From the NCBI GenBank assembly GCA_900128585.1, contig LT642258.1:1-27615 (forward strand): a DNA stretch of 27,615 bases, given 5' to 3'. Under the pieces are notes generated by a model that was not told the origin of the DNA, searched no databases, and saw nothing but the letters and a program-made list of their open reading frames with translations. The position numbers were made by a program, and so were the translations under genes. Positions 17,931 through 27,108 of the stretch are shown here, in pieces (the first letter of the stretch is position 1; every line of letters begins with the position of its first letter). This stretch comes from Stramenopiles sp. TOSAG23-3. Lineage: Eukaryota > Sar.

Positions 17931-17979
<49 letters not shown>
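17906..17979. repeat. Poly-C/poly-A homopolymer junction
   Basis: Twenty-one C (17906-17926) are followed by AAAAC and then forty-eight A (17932-17979), ending in GATCGATCTG. A long A tract could be the tail of a retroposed sequence on the plus strand, but I found no clear element body or target-site duplication. Exact lengths are also prone to sequencing error. Confidence 0.7.
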
Positions 17980-17981
<2 letters not shown>

Positions 17982-18680
17982 TCGATCTGTCTTCTTAACT
18001 ATTAAGGCTTAAAAGTAAATATATTATTTTTATTATTATTTCAAGTATACAATGATAAATAACATTTAACATTTCCTTACTTTAGTAAAGAATGCCGAAT
18101 CGATATTATATTACATTATTATTTATCTTTTTTTCTCCTCCTCCTCCTCTTCCTCTTCTATTTATGTTAAATATTCTTCTGCTTTTATTTAATAGAGACT
18201 ACTACGATTATTACGTGCCGAAGTTATTAATTATATTTTTTGGATGCTGTTTAATGTAATTAATAGCTGGATACTCGTATGTTGTTGTAACAATAATAAT
18301 AAAAAATGATGATGATGATCATTTACCATCATGGCGAATGCGTGGCTTGGCTTTTTTGGCCTCCATGGCATTCTATATCTTCCATTCTTTGCCTTTGAGT
18401 GTTTCTCATTTAAAATTAAGATTGATTCGTAAGGTCTTCGTTAACAACGTGTCCTCTCTCACCCCCTTTCTTTAAACCCGACCCAGAATTTTATACAGTG
18501 GCCCCTGTGTGTTCAATTTAATATCCAGGAGGAGATTTTACTTCATTTCCACGGTGTGGTAAAACGTACCAGAAGTAAGCAATACCAACCGTTTTCTCCC
18601 GAGAACACAGTTCAACAAAGTACATTTTGCGCTGTGACATTTGGCGAAACATAAACTTCGGAAGTCGCGAAAAATACAGC

Positions 18681-20390
18681 ATGGGGAAGAAAAGCAAGCG
18701 TCACGGTAGAAAGCATGGGAAGAAATCCCCGCAGAAGAAGAAGGCTCCGGCCCCGGCCAAGCCGAAGACGCCAGTGGAAAGGCCCGCTGGCGCTACTGCC
18801 AACTTAGGCATGGACAAGCGTGCCTCCAAGCTGGAAGCGCAACTGGCCAAGAGCCAGGAAAGCATGCCCGCAAAGGCCAGGCGCACCAGCGCCACAATTG
18901 CTGGCTTGGCTCAGAACTTAGAGCGGTCCATGAAAAAAAACAACGTCAAGCACCTGCTGGAGACCCGCCCGGAGCGAGGCGACTCGGAAGAACTCCTTGG
19001 TATCAAGGCCAACCTGGCCAACAGCATTCAGGGTGTCGCAAAGAAGCTGGAGAAGAAAATGACTGCTGACTCTATTCACCACAAGTTGGAAATGAGACCA
19101 GACCCTTCCTATTTGATCCGGCAGGGGATAATCGAAGATGACCTTGCCATCGCCCCAAGGATCCAAGGCCTGGCTGCAAAACTAGAGAGGCAGATCAACA
19201 AAGACGCGGTCGGTCACCTCCTGGCGTCGCGCCCGGACAAAGAGGTCCTTGAAAGCCAAGGGTTGCTTCAGAGACGCACGAGCGTTGCGCCGCGGATCCA
19301 AGCAATCCAGAGGAAGGTCGAGCGTAAGATGAACCAAGACAACGTCGGCCACTTGCTAGCAACCCGGCCGAACATCGGAGACATCGTCAGAGAAGGCGTG
19401 ATTGACGCGAAGGCCTCGAAGATCGCCCCCCAACTTCAAGCAAAGGTCAAGAGTCTGGAAAAGCAATTGGTCGGCAACATGGTTGGCCATTTGCTGGAGA
19501 CTCGCCCGGACGAATTCGACCTGATCGACCTGGGAATCAAGCACGACGATCGCGTTGCCCCACGGATCCAAGCTTTAGCAGTGACATTGGAGCGAAAAAT
19601 GAACCAGGATTTCATCGGGCAAATGTTAGAATCCAGGCCAGACGTCGAAGAGTTGCGAACGCTTGGTATTTATAAAGATGGCGTCGCCGACAGTATCCTT
19701 GGTGCGAAGGAAAAGTTGGAGAAGAAGATGGTTCGGGACAGAGTTGCTCATATGCTAGAATCCCGCCCGTCTACTGTGAACCTTCAAGAAAGAAACATTT
19801 TGAAAGAGACGGGGGTTGCAGCAGGTGTTTCTAGCTCGAAAGTGCAGCTGGAGAAGAATATTTTGAAAGACCAACTGGCAGGATTGCTCCGCCAACGCCC
19901 TTCGAAAGACGCATTAGAGGAGGATGGGCTCTTACAAGATGCCGGTGAAGAATACGATGATTTTGCTGACTCGAGCGCTGAAGAGTTGGGCGATGACGGC
20001 GAAGAATACTTGAATGCCAGCCCGAAGCGCGGTGCGGCTTTTGAAAGAAGCGAAAGCAGCGTGTCACGCAACGACTCTTCACAGTCTCAGTCATCGTCTA
20101 ACTATTATGGATATATGCAAGAAGAATCTCGGTATTTTTCACCACAAACAACGAGAATGAGGTATAGGTACGGTGTGGCACTGAAGGGTGCCGCTCAACT
20201 GTACAATTTAGGGCAAATTTCTATCGCAGAAAAGGCCGCTTTGAAAGAGCTTATACTGAGCACAGATGAGCGCGTTATGGCCGCAGTAGAAGTTCATGAA
20301 ATTGATGGGGACGACGAGGAAATCTTGGACACATTAAAGCGGATCGCGGTTAGGGCGCTCGTAGAAGCGCAAGAGATGTACTCGAGCTAA
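18681..20390 (+). CDS. Octa-RPEL repeat protein, predicted G-actin binder
   Basis: Predicted 569 aa from ATG at 18681, which begins a Lys/Arg-rich tail (MGKKSKRHGRKHGKK). Eight RPEL-type motifs follow, with their Arg-Pro at residues 96, 139, 184, 229, 275, 319, 362 and 405, a regular 43-46 residue spacing. Each reads roughly h-x-x-x-L-x-x-RP-x-x-x-x-L-x-x-x-G-I, for example GHLLASRPDKEVLESQG. Linkers share APRIQALA-x-x-LERKMNQD. In MRTF and Phactr proteins, RPEL motifs bind monomeric actin and usually number three or four, so eight is high. After an acidic tract (about 423-452) and a Ser-rich stretch comes a helical C-terminal module (AAQLYNLGQISIAEKAALKE) of unknown function. The basic N terminus could be a nuclear signal. 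Actin sensing or storage is inferred. Confidence 0.88.
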   Translation: MGKKSKRHGRKHGKKSPQKKKAPAPAKPKTPVERPAGATANLGMDKRASKLEAQLAKSQESMPAKARRTSATIAGLAQNLERSMKKNNVKHLLETRPERGDSEELLGIKANLANSIQGVAKKLEKKMTADSIHHKLEMRPDPSYLIRQGIIEDDLAIAPRIQGLAAKLERQINKDAVGHLLASRPDKEVLESQGLLQRRTSVAPRIQAIQRKVERKMNQDNVGHLLATRPNIGDIVREGVIDAKASKIAPQLQAKVKSLEKQLVGNMVGHLLETRPDEFDLIDLGIKHDDRVAPRIQALAVTLERKMNQDFIGQMLESRPDVEELRTLGIYKDGVADSILGAKEKLEKKMVRDRVAHMLESRPSTVNLQERNILKETGVAAGVSSSKVQLEKNILKDQLAGLLRQRPSKDALEEDGLLQDAGEEYDDFADSSAEELGDDGEEYLNASPKRGAAFERSESSVSRNDSSQSQSSSNYYGYMQEESRYFSPQTTRMRYRYGVALKGAAQLYNLGQISIAEKAALKELILSTDERVMAAVEVHEIDGDDEEILDTLKRIAVRALVEAQEMYSS

Positions 20391-20994
20391 TAACACCGAG
20401 ACGAACGATGCGTTAAAAAGTAATAAAAAAAGCTAAAGAATTAATTGTGTTTTACAGAGGCGAACGACCCACCGGGAAAAATGAAAGTGCGAAAAGGCGT
20501 ATATAGTAAATTTTTACGTGACCCTTTCAGCAGTACTCTCTCTCTAGCATTTACACTTCGTAAGTTTATTTTATAAATAATTTAATTATCCTCCAAGTCT
20601 CTATATGCCGCATGGGAACAGATGAGACCACCTGCTGCCGCGGCGTTAATCACAATTAACAGAAATTGATTGCGAGTGCTGTGTACTTGCTGTTGTTTAC
20701 GGTAGCCAACAGCGGCGGCCGTCGTGGTCCTTCATTCTTCCTCTCTAGCAGCAGATATAATAATATTAATAAAAAACCACCCCGGCCCCCTGATGAAGAA
20801 TTTTGCGGCGGCGAATCTTTTTTTTCTTTCTTCAGAAAATTGAGAAAGAAAAACAAGAATTGCATTTTATTCTACAGTCTTTTTATACCAGTTTAACCGA
20901 GAAAAAAACATCGAATGTGCTGGTCGTAGTGTAGTTAGTTGTTGTTCCATTATTTATCAAAAAGAAAGTTGGAGACCCAGAGTTGCGCGTGCAG
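20391..20994. promoter_or_regulatory. Spacer and leader of the TMEM260-like gene with likely 5' UTR intron
   Basis: A good donor TTCGTAAGTTTAT (GT at 20560) and a textbook acceptor TTTTTTTTCTTTCTTCAG ending at 20835 suggest a 276-nt leader intron about 160 nt before the ATG at 20995. A CT-rich tract (CTCTCTCTCTAG) lies just upstream of the donor. ORFs inside look non-coding. Confidence 0.45.
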
Positions 20995-23529
20995 ATGGCG
21001 CAACAAGTAGAAATGCCCCCAGGAGAAAGGCACCCAGCCGCCGCCCCCAAAGGCGCGACGGTTTGTAAAGTAGGAGGTGGGGGAGTGCTTGCCTTCGTGA
21101 CTGTTTTTCTGTCGTACTGTGCGACGATTCAAAGTGGGGTCCCGGGTGGGGACAGCGGCGAGCTTATCAGTGAAGCGTGCCATTCCGGGGTTGCGCACCC
21201 ACCAGGGTACCCTACCTTCATAATGTTGACCAAATTTTTTATGAGCAGCCTCCCGATCAAGCCAGCAGTTGCTGCTAACGTGGCGTCCGCTGGGTTCGGA
21301 TCCGTTTCAGCCTTATTTATTTACTTAACGGTGGAAAGATTCACCAGGCCAAAGTCTGGTAAAGACGGCGCGAGCAGATATGTTGCGGCATTATGTGGCA
21401 GCTGGGCGTTTGCTTTTTCAGAGCTGACATGGATGTATTCTATTGGGGCAGAAGTGTTTGCCCTGAACAACGCTCTCGTTGCGATAATCGTATACCTTTC
21501 TGTTCAATATTCCTGTGCTGATACACAGGGGGGACGGAGACGCGCCGCGCTTTGGGGGGCATTTTTCAGCGGCCTCGCTCTCACTAATCAGCACACGGCT
21601 GTTTTCTATGTTCTTGTTATAGCAGTATGTGTAGTTTGGGACTTGGGGAGCGGGAGGAAATCAGAAAAGAAACAAGTCAACACTCTGAAAACAAGCAAAA
21701 AAAAACGGAAGAACGGTGAAAATAATTCTGCTCCAGAAGAGAACGAAAATGGTCTTGGTAGTACCGGTGGTGGTGGTGGTGGTGGTAATTACGCGAAAGA
21801 AATTTTACTGCTTGGCGTGTCTGGCCTTTTGGGCTTGTTGCCGTATCTTTACCTGATTTTCTCGGCGTTGACCCCAAAGAAAGGGTCCTGGGGGGACACG
21901 GGATCCCTAGCTGGCTTTTTCACCCACGTTACCAGAAAGGAGTACGGTACATTTTCTCTTTCCCCAGGAAAATTTCAATCTGAAGGCTTGGTCGAGCGTT
22001 TGATGTATTATGCTGATGATGTGCGGTACCAGTTCCGCCCAGTAGGCGCTGGCTTAGCGGCAATAGGTATTGTCGTAACCTTTCTTGAAACAATCAGACT
22101 TCCGCGAGAGGTATTTCCAGGGAGAAGAGGCTCAAGTGTCATTTTAGGGGCAATGTTTTTGGTGTACAGCGTGACGTTTCATTCCTTGTCGAACTTGCCA
22201 CTGTCTGAAAACATGCCGTACGAAGTGCACAGAAGATTCTGGATGCAACCGAACATTATCATTGCCGTGTGGATAGGCATTGGCCTTAGTTTTGCCCTTG
22301 AACGATCCGCCAAGACTCTGAAGGGTGCGGGCCTGAACGGATACATGGGGCTGGCAATCATTACTATCCCGTTGGCCCTGCAAGCCGGTCAGTGGTGGGA
22401 ACGCTACGGCCACATGTCACTTTACAACGGTCGTCTGGGTGGCTATTTTGAGCAACAATCTACGATTGTGTTGGACACACTCCCAAAAAAAGCGTTGCTA
22501 CTGTCTTTCACCGATTTAAATTGGAACTCGGTCCGATACTCGCAATCCTGCGAACAAAAACGGCTCGACGTTGTTCATTTAAATTTTCAAATTATGCCCT
22601 TTCCCTGGTTTAAAAATCGCCAGCAACCGCTCTACCCTCAAATAGAGTGGCCAAAGATCGGGGAAGATGCATCCATGACAAAGGGCACTCTGGGCCACGC
22701 AAAATTAGTGGCCAGATTTCTCCATTCAAACATTGACAAGTTTCCGTCTGGCGTTTTTATGGATATTCACGCGATCGGGTTTGACCAATTCCAAGGGCAG
22801 AATGTTTTCCAAGGGTTTCAGTTCATACCACATGGTGTCTTGTGGCGGATTATTCGTTACAAACCTAGCACAGCGTTTAATTACAATAAGTGGGTAGAGA
22901 AGCGGCATGGGGAGGCCACAGAAATTGTGGAGAAGTCGTTGTTGCCATTGCCTGCGATGGATACCATGGTCCGAGGATCGTGGGAAGAGGCCGTCGTTAA
23001 AACCTACTTTGATGCCAAATACCAAACGTGCCTTTTTCAGCTCGTTTACGCTGTTGACCTGAATGTTGCAGATCCCAGTAAACTGAAAAAATTAGGAGAT
23101 GAAGCCTCTAGCATCTTTTTGAAAGCACTTTTCAGCAGCTTTCACTGTCTTCAGGATGTTGTTCATGCCCTCGATGTCCAACCAAATACACTCAAAAGAT
23201 CGGACGTCTTTAAGAATGCAGCATTGTCCGCCAGCCGTGCCATAACGGCAACCACATGGACGTCGTCGCTGAGTAAAAGTATAGTTCCAGACATTGTGCT
23301 ACCACTCAATAAAATGCTAGAGATCGGCGTGAGAACAATGCGGCAGTTTCTGGTGGAGGCACCAAATGACAAAGATGCTCCAGTATTTCGCCATCAGTTG
23401 GGCATCCTAGAAGGAGCTATGGGGAAGCCTGCGCCAAAAACGTCAAACAGCGCTCCGAAACGAAAAAGAAGCGGAAAAAAAACGAAAAAAAAAGGGAAGA
23501 AAAGAAGAAAAAATGAAAATGTTGGGTAA
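20995..23529 (+). CDS. TMEM260: TMEM260-like protein O-mannosyltransferase (DUF2723, GT117)
   Basis: Predicted 844-aa polytopic membrane protein; ATG at 20995. The N terminus shows the DUF2723 signature: a first membrane segment, then GVPGGDSGEL (Asp53, Glu56) and GVAHPPGYPTF (His68). These acidic and His residues fit the active-site loop of GT-C glycosyltransferases. About ten hydrophobic segments follow to residue 475, interrupted by a Lys-rich and poly-Gly insertion (about 220-265). A large soluble C-terminal part includes MPYEVHRRFW and HGVLWRIIRYKP, and it ends in a strongly basic tail. Human TMEM260 is reported to O-mannosylate IPT domains of plexins and related receptors in the ER; the substrate here is unknown. 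AATAAA lies at 23565-23570. Confidence 0.88.
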   Translation: MAQQVEMPPGERHPAAAPKGATVCKVGGGGVLAFVTVFLSYCATIQSGVPGGDSGELISEACHSGVAHPPGYPTFIMLTKFFMSSLPIKPAVAANVASAGFGSVSALFIYLTVERFTRPKSGKDGASRYVAALCGSWAFAFSELTWMYSIGAEVFALNNALVAIIVYLSVQYSCADTQGGRRRAALWGAFFSGLALTNQHTAVFYVLVIAVCVVWDLGSGRKSEKKQVNTLKTSKKKRKNGENNSAPEENENGLGSTGGGGGGGNYAKEILLLGVSGLLGLLPYLYLIFSALTPKKGSWGDTGSLAGFFTHVTRKEYGTFSLSPGKFQSEGLVERLMYYADDVRYQFRPVGAGLAAIGIVVTFLETIRLPREVFPGRRGSSVILGAMFLVYSVTFHSLSNLPLSENMPYEVHRRFWMQPNIIIAVWIGIGLSFALERSAKTLKGAGLNGYMGLAIITIPLALQAGQWWERYGHMSLYNGRLGGYFEQQSTIVLDTLPKKALLLSFTDLNWNSVRYSQSCEQKRLDVVHLNFQIMPFPWFKNRQQPLYPQIEWPKIGEDASMTKGTLGHAKLVARFLHSNIDKFPSGVFMDIHAIGFDQFQGQNVFQGFQFIPHGVLWRIIRYKPSTAFNYNKWVEKRHGEATEIVEKSLLPLPAMDTMVRGSWEEAVVKTYFDAKYQTCLFQLVYAVDLNVADPSKLKKLGDEASSIFLKALFSSFHCLQDVVHALDVQPNTLKRSDVFKNAALSASRAITATTWTSSLSKSIVPDIVLPLNKMLEIGVRTMRQFLVEAPNDKDAPVFRHQLGILEGAMGKPAPKTSNSAPKRKRSGKKTKKKGKKRRKNENVG

Positions 23530-24050
23530 CCCTACCCTAACATGGATATGGTCGAAAAAACGTTAATAAATAAACCTTTTTGTATTTGTATTTGAATTAT
23601 AACTACATTAATTACCTATTTGAATATTTTGTTTTAGCAATTTCAAATTGTTTTTCTATTTCTTTAAAATTCTATGCTGTGTAATGTTACTTTTTACATT
23701 AATTTAGAATAATTTGAAATTTGGGTGGAGGTACCGATTTTTATTTATGTATGGAGGAGGAGTAAAATATATTTACTACATAGAATCCTGATGCTGTGTG
23801 GTATATTATTTACAACACAATAAAAAAATTGATAAAAAATTATTATTATTATTATTAGAAAAAAAGAGGCCATTGACCTTGTTGAACTTGTATATCAATC
23901 TATTTGTTAGAAGTAAATGTCAATTTAAAGTTGAATTTGATTACACAGTTTTATGTTCAAATAGTAGCAAGAAACAGAAGCAGGCGGAAATATACGCAGG
24001 ATTTGTTATCACAACAAACACTCTCTTTTTATATTTAAGAACTTTTAAAG
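23530..24050. other. AT-rich intergenic spacer
   Basis: It holds the AATAAATAAA poly(A) signal of the upstream gene (from 23565), long A/T runs and (TTA) repeats near 23840-23858, then the leader of the CCDC15-like gene. I see no gene in it. Confidence 0.6.
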
Positions 24051-25487
24051 ATGTCTCTTCGTATGCGACGTATGAAGCCGAAGCGAATTAGAGGGCAGGC
24101 GCCACCAACTCCAAAAGCGGTTAAGGCAAACCCCACGGACAATGTTGCCCTGCCTCTAGGTTCAATAAAGAATTTCCAACATTTTCACAATGCCCCATTG
24201 AGTAATTTCACTCCCGTGGCATCCCCCTCCCCGAAGAAAAACCGGAAGAAAGTCCCCAGCAGCTCCCTCCCCTCGTTTCCAAGCGAAAAGGCACGAACGA
24301 AGTCAAATTCGCCATTACCTACGAGCCCAAAGAACGCAGTGGAATGTGCAAAAATACAAGGCGCAATGGCCAACGAGAGGCTGAAAAAGAAACAGGAAAA
24401 ACTATCGAATTTTCAAAAACGTCTCCAGGCTCGTGTCTCGCAGCGTGTGCGGAAAGAAAAAGAAAACGCAGCCAAAGCTCGCCTGGGCTGGGTTCAGCTG
24501 GAGAAGAAAGCGGAGAAGACAGCACGCAGGGCCGCTACAGGTGTAGAAAGCGCCTCTCGTGTAACGCGCGCAAAACCTACTGATAGATCGACGTGGAAGA
24601 AAAACCCAAAGGTAAGCTTGGACGACCACATTGTAAATGTTACGACCCAAGCCCAGTCTGCGCGTATGGCCTTGTTCGCCCACTCCCGGGCCGGGAAGCG
24701 AGCGATGCAGCAGGCGGCTGTCCCCCAAGCAATGCCCACGTTCACCATGAACAACCCTGCCGCGGTTCGCGCAGGATCGTCGGGCGTAGAATCCCCGGTC
24801 GGGAAACAATCAAAAGACGGCGAACCGGATAGCACCGTCGGACCAGATGGAATCGACATGATTGAGGTGGCAAAAGATACGGTTCCGGCTGTTGGGGGGG
24901 GATGGGTTCCAAAGTTAGCGTACTTGCCTGCGGAAGCAAACGGCGGAGGGTTTGAACCGCACAACATACACCGCGCCAGCGCCTCCAATTTAGTGGCAAA
25001 GGTACGAAAAGCAGAGATGGACGCACAAAGGGAACGCGCGCGGAGAAATATGGAAGAAAAGAAGGCAAAGCAGCGACGGGCTAAGAAAGAGGTCGAAATC
25101 GAAGCTCAAAGGGTTGCTCACGAAGAGCGTATGTCCGTGCAACGGTCTGTCAACGAGCAAGAGCGAGATGAGCGACGCGAGCTTGAGAAATCACACGCCG
25201 AATCCGCGGACGCAACTAGGAAATCCCAACTATTGCAAGCAAAACGCCAGCGCGACACAACATCGCGATATATCACTGCACTTCGAAAGCGCTTGCTCTT
25301 TCAACTGAAAGAGAAGAACATGGAAGTTCCACCGTTATGTTCCTGTGCAGATTCCTCTGGAAGTTTAGAGTCGGGAAAACCGATGTGGGATTCGTGTGCA
25401 AACAACTGTCAGTTTAGGAACAACCCCAAAGATGTTAAACGAATCGTACAAGACCTTGTGAGAAGTGTCAAATACTCATTGGCTTAA
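24051..25487 (+). CDS. CCDC15-like centriolar coiled-coil protein
   Basis: Predicted 478 aa, ATG at 24051. The first 100 residues are basic and Pro/Ser-rich. Charged coiled-coil segments cover about 100-190 and 320-410, the latter very rich in Arg, Glu and Gln. The C terminus carries YITALRKRLLFQLKEK, then PPLCSC (Cys430, Cys432), WDSCANNCQF (Cys449, Cys453) and a last helix. From memory, animal CCDC15 ends with the same plan: an ALR helix, PPLC-C, then W/D and CANNC. CCDC15 is a centriole inner-scaffold protein that acts with POC1B and FAM161A in ciliated cells. The cysteine cluster could bind zinc. The rest of the sequence is too low in complexity to test the match, so orthology rests on the C terminus. 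Confidence 0.65.
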   Translation: MSLRMRRMKPKRIRGQAPPTPKAVKANPTDNVALPLGSIKNFQHFHNAPLSNFTPVASPSPKKNRKKVPSSSLPSFPSEKARTKSNSPLPTSPKNAVECAKIQGAMANERLKKKQEKLSNFQKRLQARVSQRVRKEKENAAKARLGWVQLEKKAEKTARRAATGVESASRVTRAKPTDRSTWKKNPKVSLDDHIVNVTTQAQSARMALFAHSRAGKRAMQQAAVPQAMPTFTMNNPAAVRAGSSGVESPVGKQSKDGEPDSTVGPDGIDMIEVAKDTVPAVGGGWVPKLAYLPAEANGGGFEPHNIHRASASNLVAKVRKAEMDAQRERARRNMEEKKAKQRRAKKEVEIEAQRVAHEERMSVQRSVNEQERDERRELEKSHAESADATRKSQLLQAKRQRDTTSRYITALRKRLLFQLKEKNMEVPPLCSCADSSGSLESGKPMWDSCANNCQFRNNPKDVKRIVQDLVRSVKYSLA

Positions 25488-26094
25488 GGACCTCTTGCTT
25501 CTTAAATCACAAACAAACCGAATGCCTCCATTTCGGAAAGGTACCACAAGGAGGTGCCTTTCGAACTTTGAGAAAGGATCGCAAACATCGATCGAAATTA
25601 TATTTAGTTAATAATTTTATTTATCTCCTGCATCACATCAGTACTACTTTCTACCACGAACAAAACACATTTTTGTGGGGGTTTTTTTTAACAATAATAT
25701 CTGAAGTACAAAAACCAAAATGCAATAAAAAAATAATAAAAAGCCTGTTGTTGTCATCAAATGGCGATAATAATACCCCATTGATGATGATGATATACCA
25801 GGTATAATAATTAATAATATATAATAAATTAATTAATTAATTACGAGAATTATTAGTCGTCAATTATTTATTATTATTACGAAATTTGTTTTTTATATAT
25901 CGACGAGCGGCGGCGAGCGAATCTTTTCTTTCACTAACCCAACTCCTACCGCAAGGTAGTAAAGATCATGCGATGTGTTACTGTACACTGGAACGTATCT
26001 TTCCTGTTATTGAGACGAAATTGCCACAAAGCACAAAAAATTCAAATAGTGTAACTAATTGTTTGTCATGCCTTAGTTATTGCAACGGTGCAGC
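25488..26094. promoter_or_regulatory. Spacer with a 3' UTR hairpin and a likely leader intron of the RWDD2-like gene
   Basis: A 14-bp imperfect hairpin (25532-25565, loop ACAAGGA, one bulged G) sits 45 nt after the CCDC15-like stop. Before the RWDD2-like ATG, donor CAAG|GTAGTAAAG (GT at 25956) pairs with acceptor TTTGTCATGCCTTAG ending 26076. A branch-point-like TAACTAAT lies about 20 nt upstream of the acceptor, giving a 121-nt candidate leader intron. AT-rich repeats fill the rest. Confidence 0.4.
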
Positions 26095-27108
26095 ATGGCG
26101 TGTATGGTGGGTTCAGATTCGCACGAGAAAGGGCTGAACCTTCGAGGGCACGTTGCGTTCGAGGCTTGCGAGCGCTTCTTGTTAGAAATCGAAGCGATGC
26201 GCGAAATATTCGGAGACGGCGAGTTTCATATTAATTTGAACTCCTTTAATTTGTTGAAATCTTTAGTGAAATCTTGTGAAAACCAGCCAGGCCTTTTCGA
26301 CTGGTCTTCTGAAGGAATTCCCGAATCCATAGCTTGTACAGTAGTAACGACGACGGCCTCGGCCACCTCGTCCACAATTGAAATTCACTTTACAGTACCC
26401 CAAGGCTACCTGCTTCCCGGAGGACCGAAGGTTTTTCTCCAATCAATTCAGTGTGCAATATTGGGTGAAACGGCAAGAAACTCGATAACTCTAGACATTA
26501 ACAACTTGTTGTTGCACCAATGGGAAGATGAATGTATATACAATATTGTGCAGTCTGTAACCGACCGGTGCAGCGAAATTGTTGAGGCGAACACGCGGGT
26601 GGAGATGCAAGCTGAGGCCGTAGCGGCACAAACGCAACTGCTGTTCGACCGTGAAGCACGGCAAGCTGCCCTGACGGCCGATGTTCCTGTATTGGGCAGG
26701 AGAATTATTTTCAGCCATCACATCATTGCCGATTCAAAGCGCTCTGCAGTGCGCCACGTAGCGCGGGATTTAGGATTGGGGGGAATATCCAAGATAGGGT
26801 GGCCTGGCTTGATCTTGGTGGAAGGCGAAGAATCAGCTTGTAAATTGTACGTTCAAGCAATGCAGCGGCTACGGTGGAAGCAACTGACCGTGCGAGGCGA
26901 GCAGCAAGTTAAAGGAGACTCAGGGTCTACCATAGACTCCATGAGACTTTTGGAGAAGGCGTTTGTTGAGTTTGGTACTGATGAAATGTCCGCATTTGCG
27001 GAGCATTGTCGAAACAAGGGGCTCGAATCGTTGTTTCTAGCAGGGTTGCAATTGGACCCCGAAAAACACTCTCGGGCAAACAAGAAGAAGGGACCTCGCA
27101 GCAGTTGA
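26095..27108 (+). CDS. RWDD2-like protein (RWD plus DUF1115 domains)
   Basis: Predicted 337 aa; the first ATG (26095) is chosen, with a second at codon 4. Residues 20-150 look like an RWD domain: an initial helix FLLEIEAMREIFGDG, beta strands with HFTVPQGYLLPGGPKVF, and a closing helix near QWEDECIYNIVQSV. Residues 190-285 match DUF1115: FSHHIIADSKRSAVRHVARD, then GWPGLILVEGEE and RLRWKQLTVRG. Animal RWDD2A/B have the same two-domain order and a similar length of roughly 300 residues. RWD domains mediate protein contacts in ubiquitin and translation-control proteins, but RWDD2 function is unknown. The C terminus is a basic tail (KKKGPRSS). Confidence 0.87.
   Translation: MACMVGSDSHEKGLNLRGHVAFEACERFLLEIEAMREIFGDGEFHINLNSFNLLKSLVKSCENQPGLFDWSSEGIPESIACTVVTTTASATSSTIEIHFTVPQGYLLPGGPKVFLQSIQCAILGETARNSITLDINNLLLHQWEDECIYNIVQSVTDRCSEIVEANTRVEMQAEAVAAQTQLLFDREARQAALTADVPVLGRRIIFSHHIIADSKRSAVRHVARDLGLGGISKIGWPGLILVEGEESACKLYVQAMQRLRWKQLTVRGEQQVKGDSGSTIDSMRLLEKAFVEFGTDEMSAFAEHCRNKGLESLFLAGLQLDPEKHSRANKKKGPRSS

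Larger units (their letters stand above)
16192..18680. other. 2.5-kb gene-free, repeat-rich spacer between divergent genes
   Basis: The longest non-coding stretch here separates the divergently transcribed CENP-C and octa-RPEL genes. It is AT-rich with (CTTT)5 at 16814-16833, many TTA/TAT runs, a telomere-like tract and a poly-C/poly-A junction (listed separately). Degenerate copies of a motif with TCTAGT and CCAAGTTAGT recur near 17613-17645, 17700-17720 and 17760-17780. ORFs in it look non-coding. It may hold promoters for both flanking genes, or a decayed mobile element; neither is shown. Confidence 0.6.

Noticed and set aside
18331-18432. 33-codon hydrophobic ORF (MANAWLGFFGLHG)
   Set aside because: Too short to support, and likely chance in the spacer or the leader of the RPEL gene, though a micropeptide cannot be excluded.
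20666-20896. 76-codon ORF before the TMEM260-like gene
   Set aside because: Its end is made of the pyrimidine tract and poly-A-like sequence, and it overlaps the predicted leader intron.
25886-26137. 83-codon ORF overlapping the RWDD2-like start
   Set aside because: Composition is not protein-like and it runs across the predicted leader intron and out of frame into the RWDD2-like gene.
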